The translations under genes were made by a program, and so were the position numbers. From Anoplolepis gracilipes (Eukaryota; Arthropoda; Insecta; Hymenoptera; Formicidae), in the NCBI RefSeq assembly GCF_047496725.1, contig NC_132976.1, forward strand, positions 4,680,001 through 4,744,000: a stretch of 64,000 nucleotides of DNA. The letters run 5' to 3'. Below the pieces are notes generated by a model. The model saw only the letters and a list, made by a program, of their open reading frames with translations. It made no database searches and had not been told where the DNA came from. Below, in pieces: positions 23,380-36,700 of this stretch. Positions within the stretch are counted from its first letter, which is position 1. Every line of letters starts with the position of its first letter.

Positions 23380-24385
23380 CCCCTCCCACTAACCGGCGAC
23401 GTGCCTGCTATGGCGATGTTTACAGCGTAGTCACGGCAACGGCTCATGTGATCAGTCGACGAACCGTCGCGCGCCGGGTAACAGTGGATATTCGCAGCGT
23501 GTAAGACTCGAATTGTGTTTCGTGTCACGCCGTGGGCGACCTGTTACCCTCGAAGGGTTGACAGCTCGACAATCGTACTCGGGCAATCCCGATTTCGATG
23601 AAAGGCGAAACGGGGGACCCGTTGTTCGTGCCGCGACGCATTCCGATTCGATAGTTCGGCTGTTCCGGGGAAAAGTGACGAGGGCGAATGTGGATCTGAC
23701 AAGTACACGAGTGCGTGAGTCGCGTTATCGATGCGTGTTTTCTCTTTTGACGCGATGTCGTGAAAAGTTTCGTCGTCGAAACTTTTTAGGAGAACGGATA
23801 CATATGAGTACAATCGTTCAATTTTCATAAAATGCTCGGTATGAAGTGTTGTACGAAATGAAGTGTGCCGCGAAATGTCAGCGCCGATCGCTTCCGCGAG
23901 ATTCGAAACTCTTGCTGGACATTCTTCGTTCCCGCGAAACGATATAAGGCGGACGCGATTGGTACGAAAATCCGACGCGAAATGACGTGTCGTGTCAACG
24001 GATTCTTGCGCGAATATGATTGACAAACGATCGAGGAGTTTCGGGAATTTGAGTGAGAGAAAGAAGAGAGAGGAGGGTGTTTTACGACGTGACCTGACCT
24101 GACGTGACGTCAAATTGGCGGAAAAAGTTCGCGAAGTGATCGGTTAACGATCGAAAGGACAAGTTGAGAGAAGGTTACGCGATTTCACTACGTGTTATGG
24201 TTCGCGTATTTTCATTCGCGAGACGAAACGGTGACAGCGATGTAGCAGCGACGCGTGCGTCGATGAACCTCGAGGATAGATGCCTGGATCTCGCGATAGT
24301 GGTGGACCAAGGGTGGTCCCGCAAGGTTAGCAGTCCTCAGGCTCGTACGCCGCTCGTCGTCGGCGCCGGACACGGTGCTGCCGGC
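23380..24385 (+). promoter_or_regulatory. CpG-rich promoter and 5' leader of fringe
   Basis: Composition changes abruptly to CpG-rich at about 23330 and stays so into the first coding exon ending at 24493. I see no splice acceptor in front of the start codon, so the leader seems continuous with the first coding exon. It contains several short upstream open frames, and in-frame ATGs at 24197 and 24263 precede the preferred start at 24386. A long leader with upstream ATGs suggests translational control, which is inference only. Confidence 0.55.
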
Positions 24386-24493
24386 ATGATGCCACGAGGT
24401 CTGCCGACGAGACGAGGCCTGCAGACGTTGGCGCTCGTTATCGCCACTGCCTATGCTACGATTCTGCTCTACCAAGCTGTCGCACCGCGTCAG
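24386..24493 (+). CDS. fng: fringe coding exon 1 (signal anchor)
   Basis: Thirty-six codons from ATGATG to CGTCAG|gtatat. I chose 24386 because MMPRGLP...LLYQ aligns with the MMSLT...LLLYQ start of Drosophila Fringe. In-frame ATGs at 24263 and 24197 would add 41 or 63 residues of Arg-rich, CpG-driven sequence; a gene predictor may prefer those. Confidence 0.85.
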
Positions 24494-27400
24494 GTATATA
24501 ATTCAAGCTATCGTTATCGTTGTCTATTTTTTTATGTATACTTTGCCCAAACAAGTTTATTGCTTGTCGATGATTTCGACGTTGTTCGAATTTAGTTGAA
24601 CGTTGTAAATATATATATCTTTCCAAAGCAGCAGTTTCTGCATATTATTTATTAAGTTTTTTATATTTTATATTTATATTTTTCTTTGTATATATAAATA
24701 GGAAAAATAGTTTACATTTAACGTGTTTGTAATTAATAATCTGCAATATACGTCAATATATCTATGAGAGCATTTTTTCTGCCTACTTTATATTTCGACA
24801 ACGCGATTCGTGATTGCCAGTGTATAATATAGCTATATTTAGCTTGGGGTGTCTGTTCCTTGGAAAAATATGGAATTCTTTTTGTTATGGAAAAATCAAA
24901 GAATTCGTATGGAATTTTATTGGGACTTTTTGAAAAAAGTCTCAATAAAAAAGAATTTTAAAAAATTCTCTTTTTGTTAATTTTGTTCTTATATTGTAAG
25001 CAACCAGTAATTAATTCGTCGACAAGCGTCTCGATAATTGTGTTTAAAATATCTGTACAGTTATATTTCTTAATTTTGAGTAATAAGTAAAAATGTGTTA
25101 TGCAAGTGAAAAATATTTATCTTATTCAGTTTTTTCAGTATATTTGCAAATCTAGTATATGAAACTTAAATGGTTCTGTGTTTTCCCTTAGCATGAGTGT
25201 AAAGCATTGTAAAACGCATAAAACAAAAAAATTATTTTAGAAAAAAATAAAAATTTAAAAAAAATTAAAATAAAATCTTCAAAATATTCTCTTGACCTGG
25301 AACTTTGAACAAAAATGCTTGAAACGTCAGAGAATTTTTAGGGAATTTTTTTTGCAAAATTTAATAGACCTTGATATTTCGATAATAATTGATAGCTATT
25401 GTTCGTTATTAAATAACAATTATGACAACGCGAAGCATCGTTGAAAAGATCGTATCAATACTTACAAAATTCTCTCGAAATTTTGATTGTACATTCTAGC
25501 AAATTGTATTACAGTGGATCGACGAGATGAATTCCGTGGCGGAAGTGAATAGCCGAAGCGTGATAGTGGAAGTGCCGGCGTCGAGGAAGTTAATCAGCGA
25601 GGAGTCGCCGGTGACGTTGCCGGTAGCGACGGCGACCATGGCACCGTTTGCGACGAACCTTAACGATGTATTTATCAGCGTGAAGACCACCAAACATTAT
25701 CATCACTCGCGTTTGCTGGTTATCATCGACACGTGGTTCCAATTCGCCAAGAATCAGGTGAGTCTCATTTATTTGATCCGTGTAATGTCCGATATCCCGG
25801 ATTAATTAGCGTCACTCGAGCGTCCGGTTTCTTGCCCTAGCTTATGATAGTCTTGTTACAAATATAAGGTAGAAAACATCTTCGAATCATGAGAACATTA
25901 TTCAATATTTTAATATATAACATAATTTCTCAAAATTCTTTGCAAAAAATATATATTTAGAAATATATAAATATTTTGTGTATATACACAATAATTTAAA
26001 ATTAATCATAGTCATAGATCTCGAGCTATTTAAATCTATTTATTAATTAAATCAACTATTTTTTTGTTTAGACACTTTATCAAACGTATTTAATAATATT
26101 TGTAACGTGTTTAATACAGTATTGCTTTTTACGGATACAATACATTTATGAGAGATTTATAACACATATTTGGATGAGAATAAATAATATTTCTTCAACG
26201 ATATTTTGGAAAATGTCATTCGTAAAGAGAACTCGAGCGAGCGGCGCAAGGGCTAATCGTGTTAAAGCGTGATAAATGCATGTATAGTCTTATCGCGGCG
26301 TATTCATCATCGAGAGATTCAGCTACACGATTTCTGGAGGAACGGAATAGGCAACACTTTGTATACGATTTGTTGAGTCTTATCCAAGGGTATCGAAGCG
26401 TATTCGCGTGAATTGAGGTGTATTTGCGCGTATTTACAGTAGACCTTGTCGCAGAAGATCAGCGTGAATTCACGATCTCTTGCTCCGTGGGAATGAAATT
26501 TGCTCCACTTGTCCTTCCTCTACAATTTCTCATTGCATTTCTCCGCAAAATATCACTGATTTCTTTGATGCTCTTCATCAATAAAGAACAGTATCTTGTT
26601 TCAAATATGATTTACGCAACATTGTCATAGAATCAGTTTGTCTTTTTAGATACAAAAAGAAAGCAGCAAGTTTAATAATAATAAATAGAAATCTTTTTCT
26701 TTGATATTTACCTACTATAATAATATCGCTTTCTTTCTTTGTATATAAATTATGTAAAATTACATGTTTGTCTTTTAGATTTAAATTAATTTTAAATTAT
26801 TGCATATATACATATATAATATTTACAGATTTATAAATATATATTTTTTGTAAAGAATTTTGAGAAATTATGTTATTCAGTTTTTATGAGAATTGATAGA
26901 GTAATTCTTGAATTTCTTGAACAAATGATAATTAATACTGATGAAGAGATCTTGAGAGGTTCTCACCGGTATGATAAATAAAGAAACGAATGTATAAAGA
27001 AATAATTCTTGTGCATCAGCAGCTTCCGCGTCCTTCGGTCTTTCTCCGGGTTAATATACCGTTCCTCCAGGTAATTGCTACTTGGATTTGTGCACGAGTT
27101 CACGCATTTCCTGTAGTCTCAGCTGATTCTCTCTTTTCTACTGTATACTCATCAGGGAAAGGATACAAGGTGAATCAGTCACAAGAGACATTGTCCTGTA
27201 TTGTTTATTGATATCTGTTTCAATTTCATCTGTCCGATTTCTGATTTCTTCATGCTCGAATGGTTTATTTGGTTCTTTTCCAATTGGACATATTTTTGAT
27301 CGAAATTTAATTTTGAGCAATAATTTCGAGTTTTTTTTACTATATTGTGCTCTATCTCGAAATCTGTGCACACACATTCCCTTATTAATTTATAATTATA

Positions 27401-29721
27401 ATAATCTGCAAATTTAAATATTATTTAATATATCATTTATTTTATACTCAAATTAATATAATCTTAAGTTAAGGTTTAATTTTTAATTTATGTTAATATC
27501 TAATAAATGATAGTCTACCTTTTATTCAATTCTCGCATTTATGACTTTATTATAAATATTAAAATTTTATGTATTTTCTTTCTTTTTCGCGAAGTAAATA
27601 TTTTAATACGAATTGATCGAAAGATCAATAGCGGTTTTTGATGCGTTATTTTCGCGACAGATTAGAGAAATGTATGATGGTTAAAATAAATTGTAGGATT
27701 ATTTATTGCACAAAAATAACACAAAAAATTTTGATATTTGTAATAAAATCTTAAAGATGAGAATTGAATAAAAGATAGAGACCACCATTTATATTAAAAT
27801 AAAGTCTTAACTTAAGATTATAATATACATTAATTTATAATTTTCATGTCTTTATTCACTTCGTGAATCCCAATTATTCTTTGCTTCCGACAATCTCACG
27901 TTTTTTCTTTGCATACGTCTGCGTTGTTCATGATTTGCGGTACGCATTTTCCGCGACGCGAGCGAGAAAAAGAGCGATGGGAATAATAAAAGTCTGTGTC
28001 CGGCTGTGCACGATTTCTGTTTCGTGGGAAGATCTCACGATTTACCTTCGACCCTGACGACCTCCGCGTTAACCGACTTAGTCCACGAGCATTCTCAACC
28101 AACTCACCTTTTCGTTGTTTCTTTCTCGATAATTAAGAGATGCACCGCGATTATGTGAATCGGCCGGAGCGATCGTTCTTTTATTCGCGAGAGTGATCGA
28201 GATTATCATTCTCATGTTCATTGTTACAGAGATTCGATGCATTTATTTATTGTCAGTATAATATATCATGCAAGAAACGATTATAATTTGATGTAAAAGA
28301 ATTTTTATATTGTAAAGCTTATCGATTAAAACTGTTTGATATATTTATACCTATTTAATTGCACATATAAATATACTTTTAAAAGAGAAATAATTTAGTT
28401 ATATATATATTTAATAAATAAGATTTGAACACACACACACACACATACATATTTCAAATGTTAATGAAATATATTCGAAAGAAATATTTGCCAAAAATAT
28501 AATAAATAATTTCTATCGGTTAAAAGGCTCATTTTCTTTCCTTGTAAAATTAAAAATTCATGATTCATTTTACGGTAGATGATTTATCGCAGTGAAGATA
28601 ATAGACTCGGCTAGAAACCTAACCACTTGCCTGAGGTTTCAAATTATCTGCGGACCAATATGTCTTGAAAATGCAGATCGGTTTCTTTAGATGCTCGCAA
28701 TTTCTTTGTTTTGTTTTCACGAAACAATCTTAATGAGATAGATAGTAATATCATAAATCGAAAAAAACTACTGTAAAGTAGGAAAGAGAAAATTTCAGCA
28801 CATCTTTAGATTAAAATTATGAAACATTATTAAATTATTTTTTATTTATTTTTTTCATTTTCAATTTTTTAATAAATTTTTTTATAATTTCGTAAGTTTT
28901 TCTTTGTTAGAAAATTGTTTCATAAAACATAAAGGCAATGTCTGATAGCAATTAATAAACATTATTGATATATAAAAAAAATTATTTTATTGTTAGAAAC
29001 TTTAAAAAAAATTAGAGTTATATATGTAGAAAAATCTGATATTCTAGTATTTCTTAAATTACATTTTACAGCTTTAATATAATAATTTATTTTATTATTT
29101 TTAAGCCTTATCTTTATTTTTTTTCTTTGAAATTTTAAAATAAATTTCTGTGGTTTTTAAATAGAAAATACCGCGTGTAACAATTTGCTGTTAAGGTGTT
29201 AAGTTTCTCTCCCAAATTCGACAGAGGTGAGCGAGAGAGGTCGCAATGTTTTGATTATTAATACATCATATAATTCTTCAAGGAGCGCGTTTTAATAATG
29301 CGCTCCATTGAGGCGGAACATTGATTTGCTGTTGGCACAATCCCTGTATTCGTCTTTCTTCTCTCGGCTACTACCTTACCTTACGATGCTCTTAATGGTC
29401 TTTAATGGCCACATTTATATATCTCGCCACCTATTTCTTTTCTCGTACTTACGTGCCTGGTATTTTATGTGGCGTATAATGGGGTCAAGTCGTTAATAGT
29501 CACTCGACTCGCTTAAATTGTCCTCCCTCTCAAGATCTGCTCAGAAAACGCGAAAGCAATTGGGTTATATCTTGTTATACTATTCCGATTATAATATTAA
29601 CAGAAATTACGTAGTTATAACAATACACATGAACATTTTTATAGTGATTGTCCCAAAATTCTATTTAAATTATAATTTATTGTTATTAAATATTTTAATA
29701 ATTTGTTAAAAAAATTTTTCA

Positions 29722-29753
<32 letters not shown>

Positions 29754-30695
29754 CATAAACTTTTACTGTTTAATTGCATTTTAGAAGTATGATTCACAAA
29801 GAGGCCTTCTTTAGAATGTTGCTAAAGCAATTTTACGCTTAGTAACGATTTTTTATTTCAAACTCTGTTTCATGCCATTATTAAGATTCACAATTCGACG
29901 GAATCCTTTATTATGCCTTTCTTTAAATTTGATAGTCATGCCTTTCGATTATCGTGTCATAAAACGGAGGTGTGTGGATACACATTTCTAGGTACAAATT
30001 TTCGTGATTCATAAATAGAACCCCTTGAAATCTCGACAGTCGATCGCGGGTCAAAGTCTGGGTCTGTCGTTACTTAGAATGACTTGGCCGATATTGCAAT
30101 CCCCCAATCGACGAAGGCCGTTTTCCATCAGTCGGAACTGGCTTCGGATAATTGATCGATTATTTCGATTAATTTAAGCAAGTCTTAAAAGATCCGACGC
30201 AATTTCGCACAGCGTGTTGCGGAGCGCCAATGAGAGCTCGCTGCGAATTATTTCCTCTTAATTTACATTGCTTTATATGTTCGATGAGTCGTTGTGGCGA
30301 TTTGCAATTGTCCCGATACGATATAAGTAATTGTTGCATTCTATCAATATTTTTTTTAAGTACTATTTTTATTTTTACTTTAAGTACTATTTGATTTTTT
30401 TTTTATTAATTTACTTATATTTATTTTGTTATACTTATTTATTTATGAATAATTTTAATGAAGTATTTTAGATTATAGAGCAATTATATTAATAGTATTT
30501 ATTAGGTTTTTAAAATTCTAATTAATTATTTAATTAATTTTTTATTGGATATCTTCTAATATTTTATTATTTTATTATTGAGTCAAAACTGAGTCACATT
30601 TTATCAAACATTGTCATTCTATTGATCGAGTTAATATTTATTTTATCACCAAGTTTACTTTTTGATAAACATATTTCAAGTTTTAGAGACAATTA

Positions 30696-30726
<31 letters not shown>

Positions 30727-33700
30727 TGTATAATTTTTGATTATATATATTTCAAAAGTGACGTGTTCTATTTTGGAGATTGGCAGTAGGCGATGTTTGT
30801 GTTTCACGTAGAACGACCGTTAAGTTTCTTTCACGCTGTAAGACGAATTTGTCTCGTCTAATTAGACGTAATGAGCGAGACTTACACAGTTTTACGCCGC
30901 TTACACATCCATAAATGCCGGATACTTAATACGACTTAGGAGCAAAATGACGGACACGTGACGGACTCGGGACGACTTAACGAATTCTCGCGAAAAGCCC
31001 GAAGATCATCTTGACGATGGCTCTTTTAAGTACGACGTACGTGCGAGATTAATGCAATTATGTCGTTGTAATGCGACGCCGGTGCCACTGACGTCATCGC
31101 GATACATTCGTCTCTTATTTTTGTACGCAACGTTTATTCGTACCGGATATTCATGTTCTTTCTGGGAACGCTGACGACTTTTTCGGTCTCTTTCTTTTTC
31201 TTTATCTGCATGCCTCAGATAAACGCGTTACAATAGCAGCATCTTCTTACTCGCGTTATTTTTACGTTTGTTGTACCCCCGGATATCCGCTATAATTCTG
31301 AAAAAATATCAGCAAATTTATCGAAATACGCAATTCATTTAGTCTTAAAATTTGCTGATATATCAGCAAGCAATCGGCTAAATTTACATTTGAAAACTAT
31401 GCCACTGATTAAATTATAGCAGAATAATTAAAAACGACCAAACTAGCCAAAAAATTCCTTTATTTAATAACACCATGGTGTTATTAAATAAAGGAATTTT
31501 TTGGCTAGTTTGGTCGTTTTTAATTATTCTGCTGTCTTTTAATCAAATACTAGCGATTTTTATCTAATAACTTTAAATTTGATTAAATTATGTTTGATTT
31601 ATTTGTTGTCTCGTTAATTTAGTTGAAATAAACGTTTTAATTCCATTTTTTAAATTAAAATAGAGCATAAAATTACGCTGTAATTGTGATGAACTGACAA
31701 TCGTGCGTTCTCTCGTGGAATTTTCTTCTCTTTTCCTATGGTTTGTGAGACGGGTATGATATATATAATATACATATCGCCGCGTGAAAATCATTGGGAC
31801 AATGCCTCTGACGTCTGGAGCATCATTTCACATTCGGTCGTTCTTGCTCGTTCACTTCCTGAAGAGAACTACTCTTGGGAACTAAAAATAAGCGACTACT
31901 TTAACACGTGCAGTGTACGCCGATCGTAACGTAACGATGCTGCGATATGTTCGAGTCCAGATGCAACTTCTACGGAAGGGTGTGTGATGGGACAGATACA
32001 AATGGAAAGTCTCAACTCGCGGTGCTTCGAAATAAATTTTCCAATGTGACAGGACACAAGAAACTTGAATGGTCTTTGAGCAAATGTATGTTATTTTATC
32101 ATAATTTTATGCTTGCTATGAACTTTCTCTCTATAAATGCTTTACCAAATTTTTAATCAAATTTTATTTTTAAATTGACATATACATTTTTAATCAAAAT
32201 GTAACTAACAATAAAATGACAAACAAATTACTTTATATTTTTTATTTGAGGAATTTTATTTTATAGCCTAAGCATTTTTTTGTACATGTAATAACTAGAA
32301 AATCTTATGAGATTTAAATATTTTTTTATTTGACATTTCCGTGACGTAGTAGTACGAGTTATCTTTAGAATGCTGTTATTGTTATAAACAAATCAATTAC
32401 GATCGAACCATGAAACTGTATGCATGTAAGAAATAAATATTATCCTTTAGCATCAAATTTTCTTTCAAATATTCTCATTTTATATTTTTTTCTTACTTAT
32501 AATTTAGTGCTTAACATTTTGTAGATTTAATATTTATATCCCAAAGAGACAATTTTTTATTTAATTATTTTGTTTGATAATTATATAAGTCTCTTCATGA
32601 TTTATTTCTAAATAAAAGAAATGTCATCAATTGTATTGATGTCAAGTGCATTTATAGCAAAGTCGAAACATTAAACTTGATACTTTTTTTTATCGAATAT
32701 TCGTTTTTATCTCTTGTTCTATTTATGATTCCGTCTCGCGAATACAAATGAAAAGAGTATATCATAAAGTACTTCAAGGCTGTAAGATTTATTACGTATT
32801 ACTGACGCGGATGGAGCGATCCGTTTCGAAGGGGTAGGAAAGGGATTGAAATTTATGATCGATGCGTGGTACGTGTTGTTTGCCTCGATAGTCTGCGGTA
32901 AACAATCAAGCGCGTACGTGCTGTAGCGTGATTATTGCGCCACATCGGGTGTGGAATCGAAAAAGGACTGTGTGTGTAATCAAAATATAATGATTTTTTT
33001 TTGTTTCTGTTTACAGACTTGGTTCTTCACCGATAGAGACGACCAGTACTTTCAAAACCAAACTCGTGAGTACTTGTTAATAATTTTTTTAACTATTTAA
33101 ATCTGGCATGAGCAAAAAAATAAATTTTAAAATTATTTAATTATTTATGCTCGTTTACTTTCTTTTGTAAATTTTACTTAAAGAAATATAAAATTAGTTT
33201 TTAATACTGTTTAAAAATTTTATATAAAGTTTAAAAGTGAAGATAAAAAAAATAAGTTTATATTTAGTGTTTTATATTTAGTATTTTATTAATAAATTAT
33301 ATAAAAAATGAATTATATATATATGTGTGAAAAAAAGTAATGTTTAATTAAATTAAAAAATTTGAAAAATTTAATTTTGGAGATATTATATAATAATAAA
33401 TTAATCGATTTTTGATATATTAATTTATTATATTAAAAATTAATATTGGTTCTGCTGAATTGATAATATAATAATAAAATATAATATAATAATAAGAAAG
33501 TATTATAATAATAAGAATATTAATAAGTTAACTATTAAAAATGAACAATTTCAACGAATTTAGAATAATAATTTCGTATTTTTTTACATTCAGTTTGTTA
33601 CAATTTTATCGGTTATGTTTTACGAAAAAAAATTGTACTTGCGCGTTGAAAGTGAACGTTTTCGGTACAAATGGTTCTATTAAAAAAGACAGGGTGTCTA

Positions 33701-36700
33701 CTTCTTGGAAAAACATGGAATTCTTAGGCTTTTGTATCTGGAAAAATCAAAGAAGTTTTATGGAATTTTATTAGGATTTTTAGGGAACTTTTTCGAAAAT
33801 TCTCTTTTTGATTATTTTGCTCTTGTATGTAAACAGTCAGTCCTGTGTGTGAAATTGACATTTTACTTCATGGTAACTCATTAATTGTTAAGAGTTGTGA
33901 TTTTATTTTTAATAGTTCTAGAATTCTTGATAAATTGAAGGAATAGTTAGTCCTGATAAAAATTATTAAAATATTAATTAAATAAATTAACTCGTCCGAG
34001 ACGCTCGTATCTCCGTCTATAATAAATTAATTGTGCATATGTATAAGGCGTCTTATTGTAATTATTCAAATATTTTGATGCACAAATAAATACATAATTA
34101 TTAACAAATAATAAAATAAATACATAATTTATCATTTTTATAATGATGTACAGAAAGGGTCATTAATGCCTTTACAAATAAAATGATTTATTCTCATCAT
34201 CAGGACATATACATTTTTTATATACTATATATAAAATATATAATTGTATTGATATGTGCATAAATTCATTTGTGAAGATATTAATGACCCTTTTGTACGT
34301 ACAAAGATGAAGGTTTATAAAAATATAAATATACATATATATATATATATATTTTTTTTTTTCTTGTTTATATATTCAATGTTTTAATGTAATATTGAAT
34401 GTGAAGTAATTTTTAACGATAAAGAAATGCACATTTTGTACAAGTAAAATGCTTATCTTATGAAAGTTATTCAGTTTTTTAGTACATTTACAAATCTAGC
34501 ATTTGAAACTTAAGAGGCTCTATGTTTGTGCTTTGTATGAATAAAAAATATTAGAAAACATATGTAATAAAAAAATTTACTTTTTAGAAAAAGTTATATT
34601 AAAATATTTTGAAAATATTCTCTTTACTTGGAATTTGAAACAAAAATACTTGGAGAATCAGGGAATTTTCGGGGAATTTTTTTACACGATTTGAGTAGAG
34701 ACCCTGAAAAGAAATCCGAGCGAAATATGTATATTTCTCTCTTGTGTAATACAATGCGGATAATTAGGACGGCGGACCTTAATGGCTGCCCTCGTTTATG
34801 TGATAATTGCTGACGAAATAAACGCGTGTGCGGGAGCTTGTCTTGTTCGCTCGTGGAAGTCGAGTCGCTCGTTAATCATTTTGAAAGTTTAGTTATATCT
34901 ACGTCTCGGGTCGTATGTTCGGAGTTGGATTAAGGTGCGGTTTATTTGGATAATTGCTTGAGGCGCCTTCAAATCGAGAGGACCGAAACAAGAAGCGATA
35001 CCATTTCTGTCTGCTTTGTTATTTTATTAATTAATATTATGAAGCGTTAATCTATTAAATTTTTAGCAAATGATCAAGTAATCAATTTAATACATTTAAT
35101 AATTTCTTCAAAATTAACCAATTTGCTAAACTTATTGTGCATTATGCAAATTTTTCCTATATTATAAATTATTAAAATAGTTTTTTAATTAAGTCAATAT
35201 ATAATAATATATTTGTACTTTTATTCTAGATTTGTTTTCTACAAGAATTTTACTGTATTTCAGAACCAAAGAAACGTAAAAATATTTCACTGTTTATCCT
35301 AGCTGATATTGTTCTTGTTTAAAAATAATATTATGTTAGAAAAACTTTATATCATGTATTTCGTTAGCAAGGGGCGTGAATTTGTTAACATGTCGGTATC
35401 GGATAATTATCTATCGATGGAAGCATTGGATGTCCAATAAAGAGAAATCGATACGTCGAAAGAGACAGAGAGCACGTGTGCAAATTGTTCGAATAGACTC
35501 GACGGGATTCTATGGGTATACTAGATGGACCGGTTTGCAAGTTCCTCACGTAACACACGTACGTTGCACGAGCCTACGAAGTAATCGATCGATCAATCGA
35601 TCGTGTCAATAGCCTCCCTATATATGTGGAATTTAGAGCTTAATAGCAGGTTTTTGGAATAAAAATTATATGATATTTATCAAACACTATATCAATCATG
35701 TTAATTTGTTTAAATTAATAACATATTTTTTAATTTAAAAAATATATTTTACTTAATTAGTTATTTAATTAATAGAACATAATTGTTGAAGCAAATTTTT
35801 TACATTTATTTTTGACACATGATAAAAAATTACAAAGCGTTTTTTTTTTTATATTCGCAAATATCAGAAGTGAACCTATTGTTAAACATCTGAGATAATA
35901 ACGGCAACGGTGAATTCTAACCAGCAATATCATTGCCAACCTACTATAGAACGCATCTCAATTGCACCCTCGGGCGCGGATGCGAATGACGAGCAGGCGG
36001 AGAGAGCGGATGATGAGAAACGGCCGACGAAGGGCGAAAAGATGTACCGGGAATGTGAATAATATTACGAAGCGGACGAAGAGAGAAGCAAGTTTTTGTT
36101 CGGTCATTTGAGAACAATCGCGATATTGTTGTTATCCTAGGACAGGAAAAAAAAAAAAGAAATTGTAAAGTGAAAGTATATTACGATCATACAGGATTCT
36201 TCTCGTATATTACGAGAAGATAAGATGGTATATGGAAAGTTCATTTGACTGACGAATACAGCAGTATAATAATCGAGGATATTCTGTCGCGTGTAAAAAA
36301 ATGACGAAGTTTTCGCGGATTATTATGGCGTGCACAGGCGCCCCTTAATAAACTCGGCATTATTTCATGCCTCGCTCATAACTCGGACCACGCATTAGTC
36401 ACGAGCGGAGGCTGGAGGAGCGTGGGTGGACACGAGTTCCGAGAAGGATAATATCGGGTGCGGAAGAAGGCAGGAGGAGGGATGAGCACGCGAACCCTCG
36501 GGCACCGTCCGACATTTGACCTCACCACGCGCTCTGCACCGGTTTGCGCCTCCGCAACGGCCATTTCTCATTACCGTTTCTACCTGATTCGAGCCCGATC
36601 CACTCTTTGCGGTTCACCCAGTTTGAGATGTTGCTGACAACTTCGCACGCTGGCGATCTTGCGTAATGACTTTTCGTGGAAGGAGGGAAGGCAGGACTAT

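Larger units (their letters stand above)
20586..23380. other. Intergenic region between l(3)mbt and fringe
   Basis: The first 420 bp are the likely l(3)mbt 3' UTR. The rest is AT-rich and carries the two exon-like islands at 21351-21451 and 22021-22127, a (TG)n/(TA)n array at 22330-22362 and a hairpin at 23074-23139. Three copies of a short AATAATATACAATTA-like unit lie near 21612-21660. Confidence 0.5.
25758..33016 (+). other. fringe intron 2
   Basis: 7.3 kb. It contains a long inverted-repeat element (27449-27838), a CpG-richer island near 27855-28230, (AC)n near 28431-28446, (TA)n near 29718-29746 and 30704-30727, CpG-richer patches at about 30780-31260 and 31730-32040, and the perfect palindrome at 31418-31533. 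No exon with matching splice sites was found. Confidence 0.6.

Noticed and set aside
31951..31990. TTCGAGTCC resembling a tRNA T-arm
   Set aside because: The flanking bases do not form a T-stem, and no acceptor stem or anticodon arm can be drawn.
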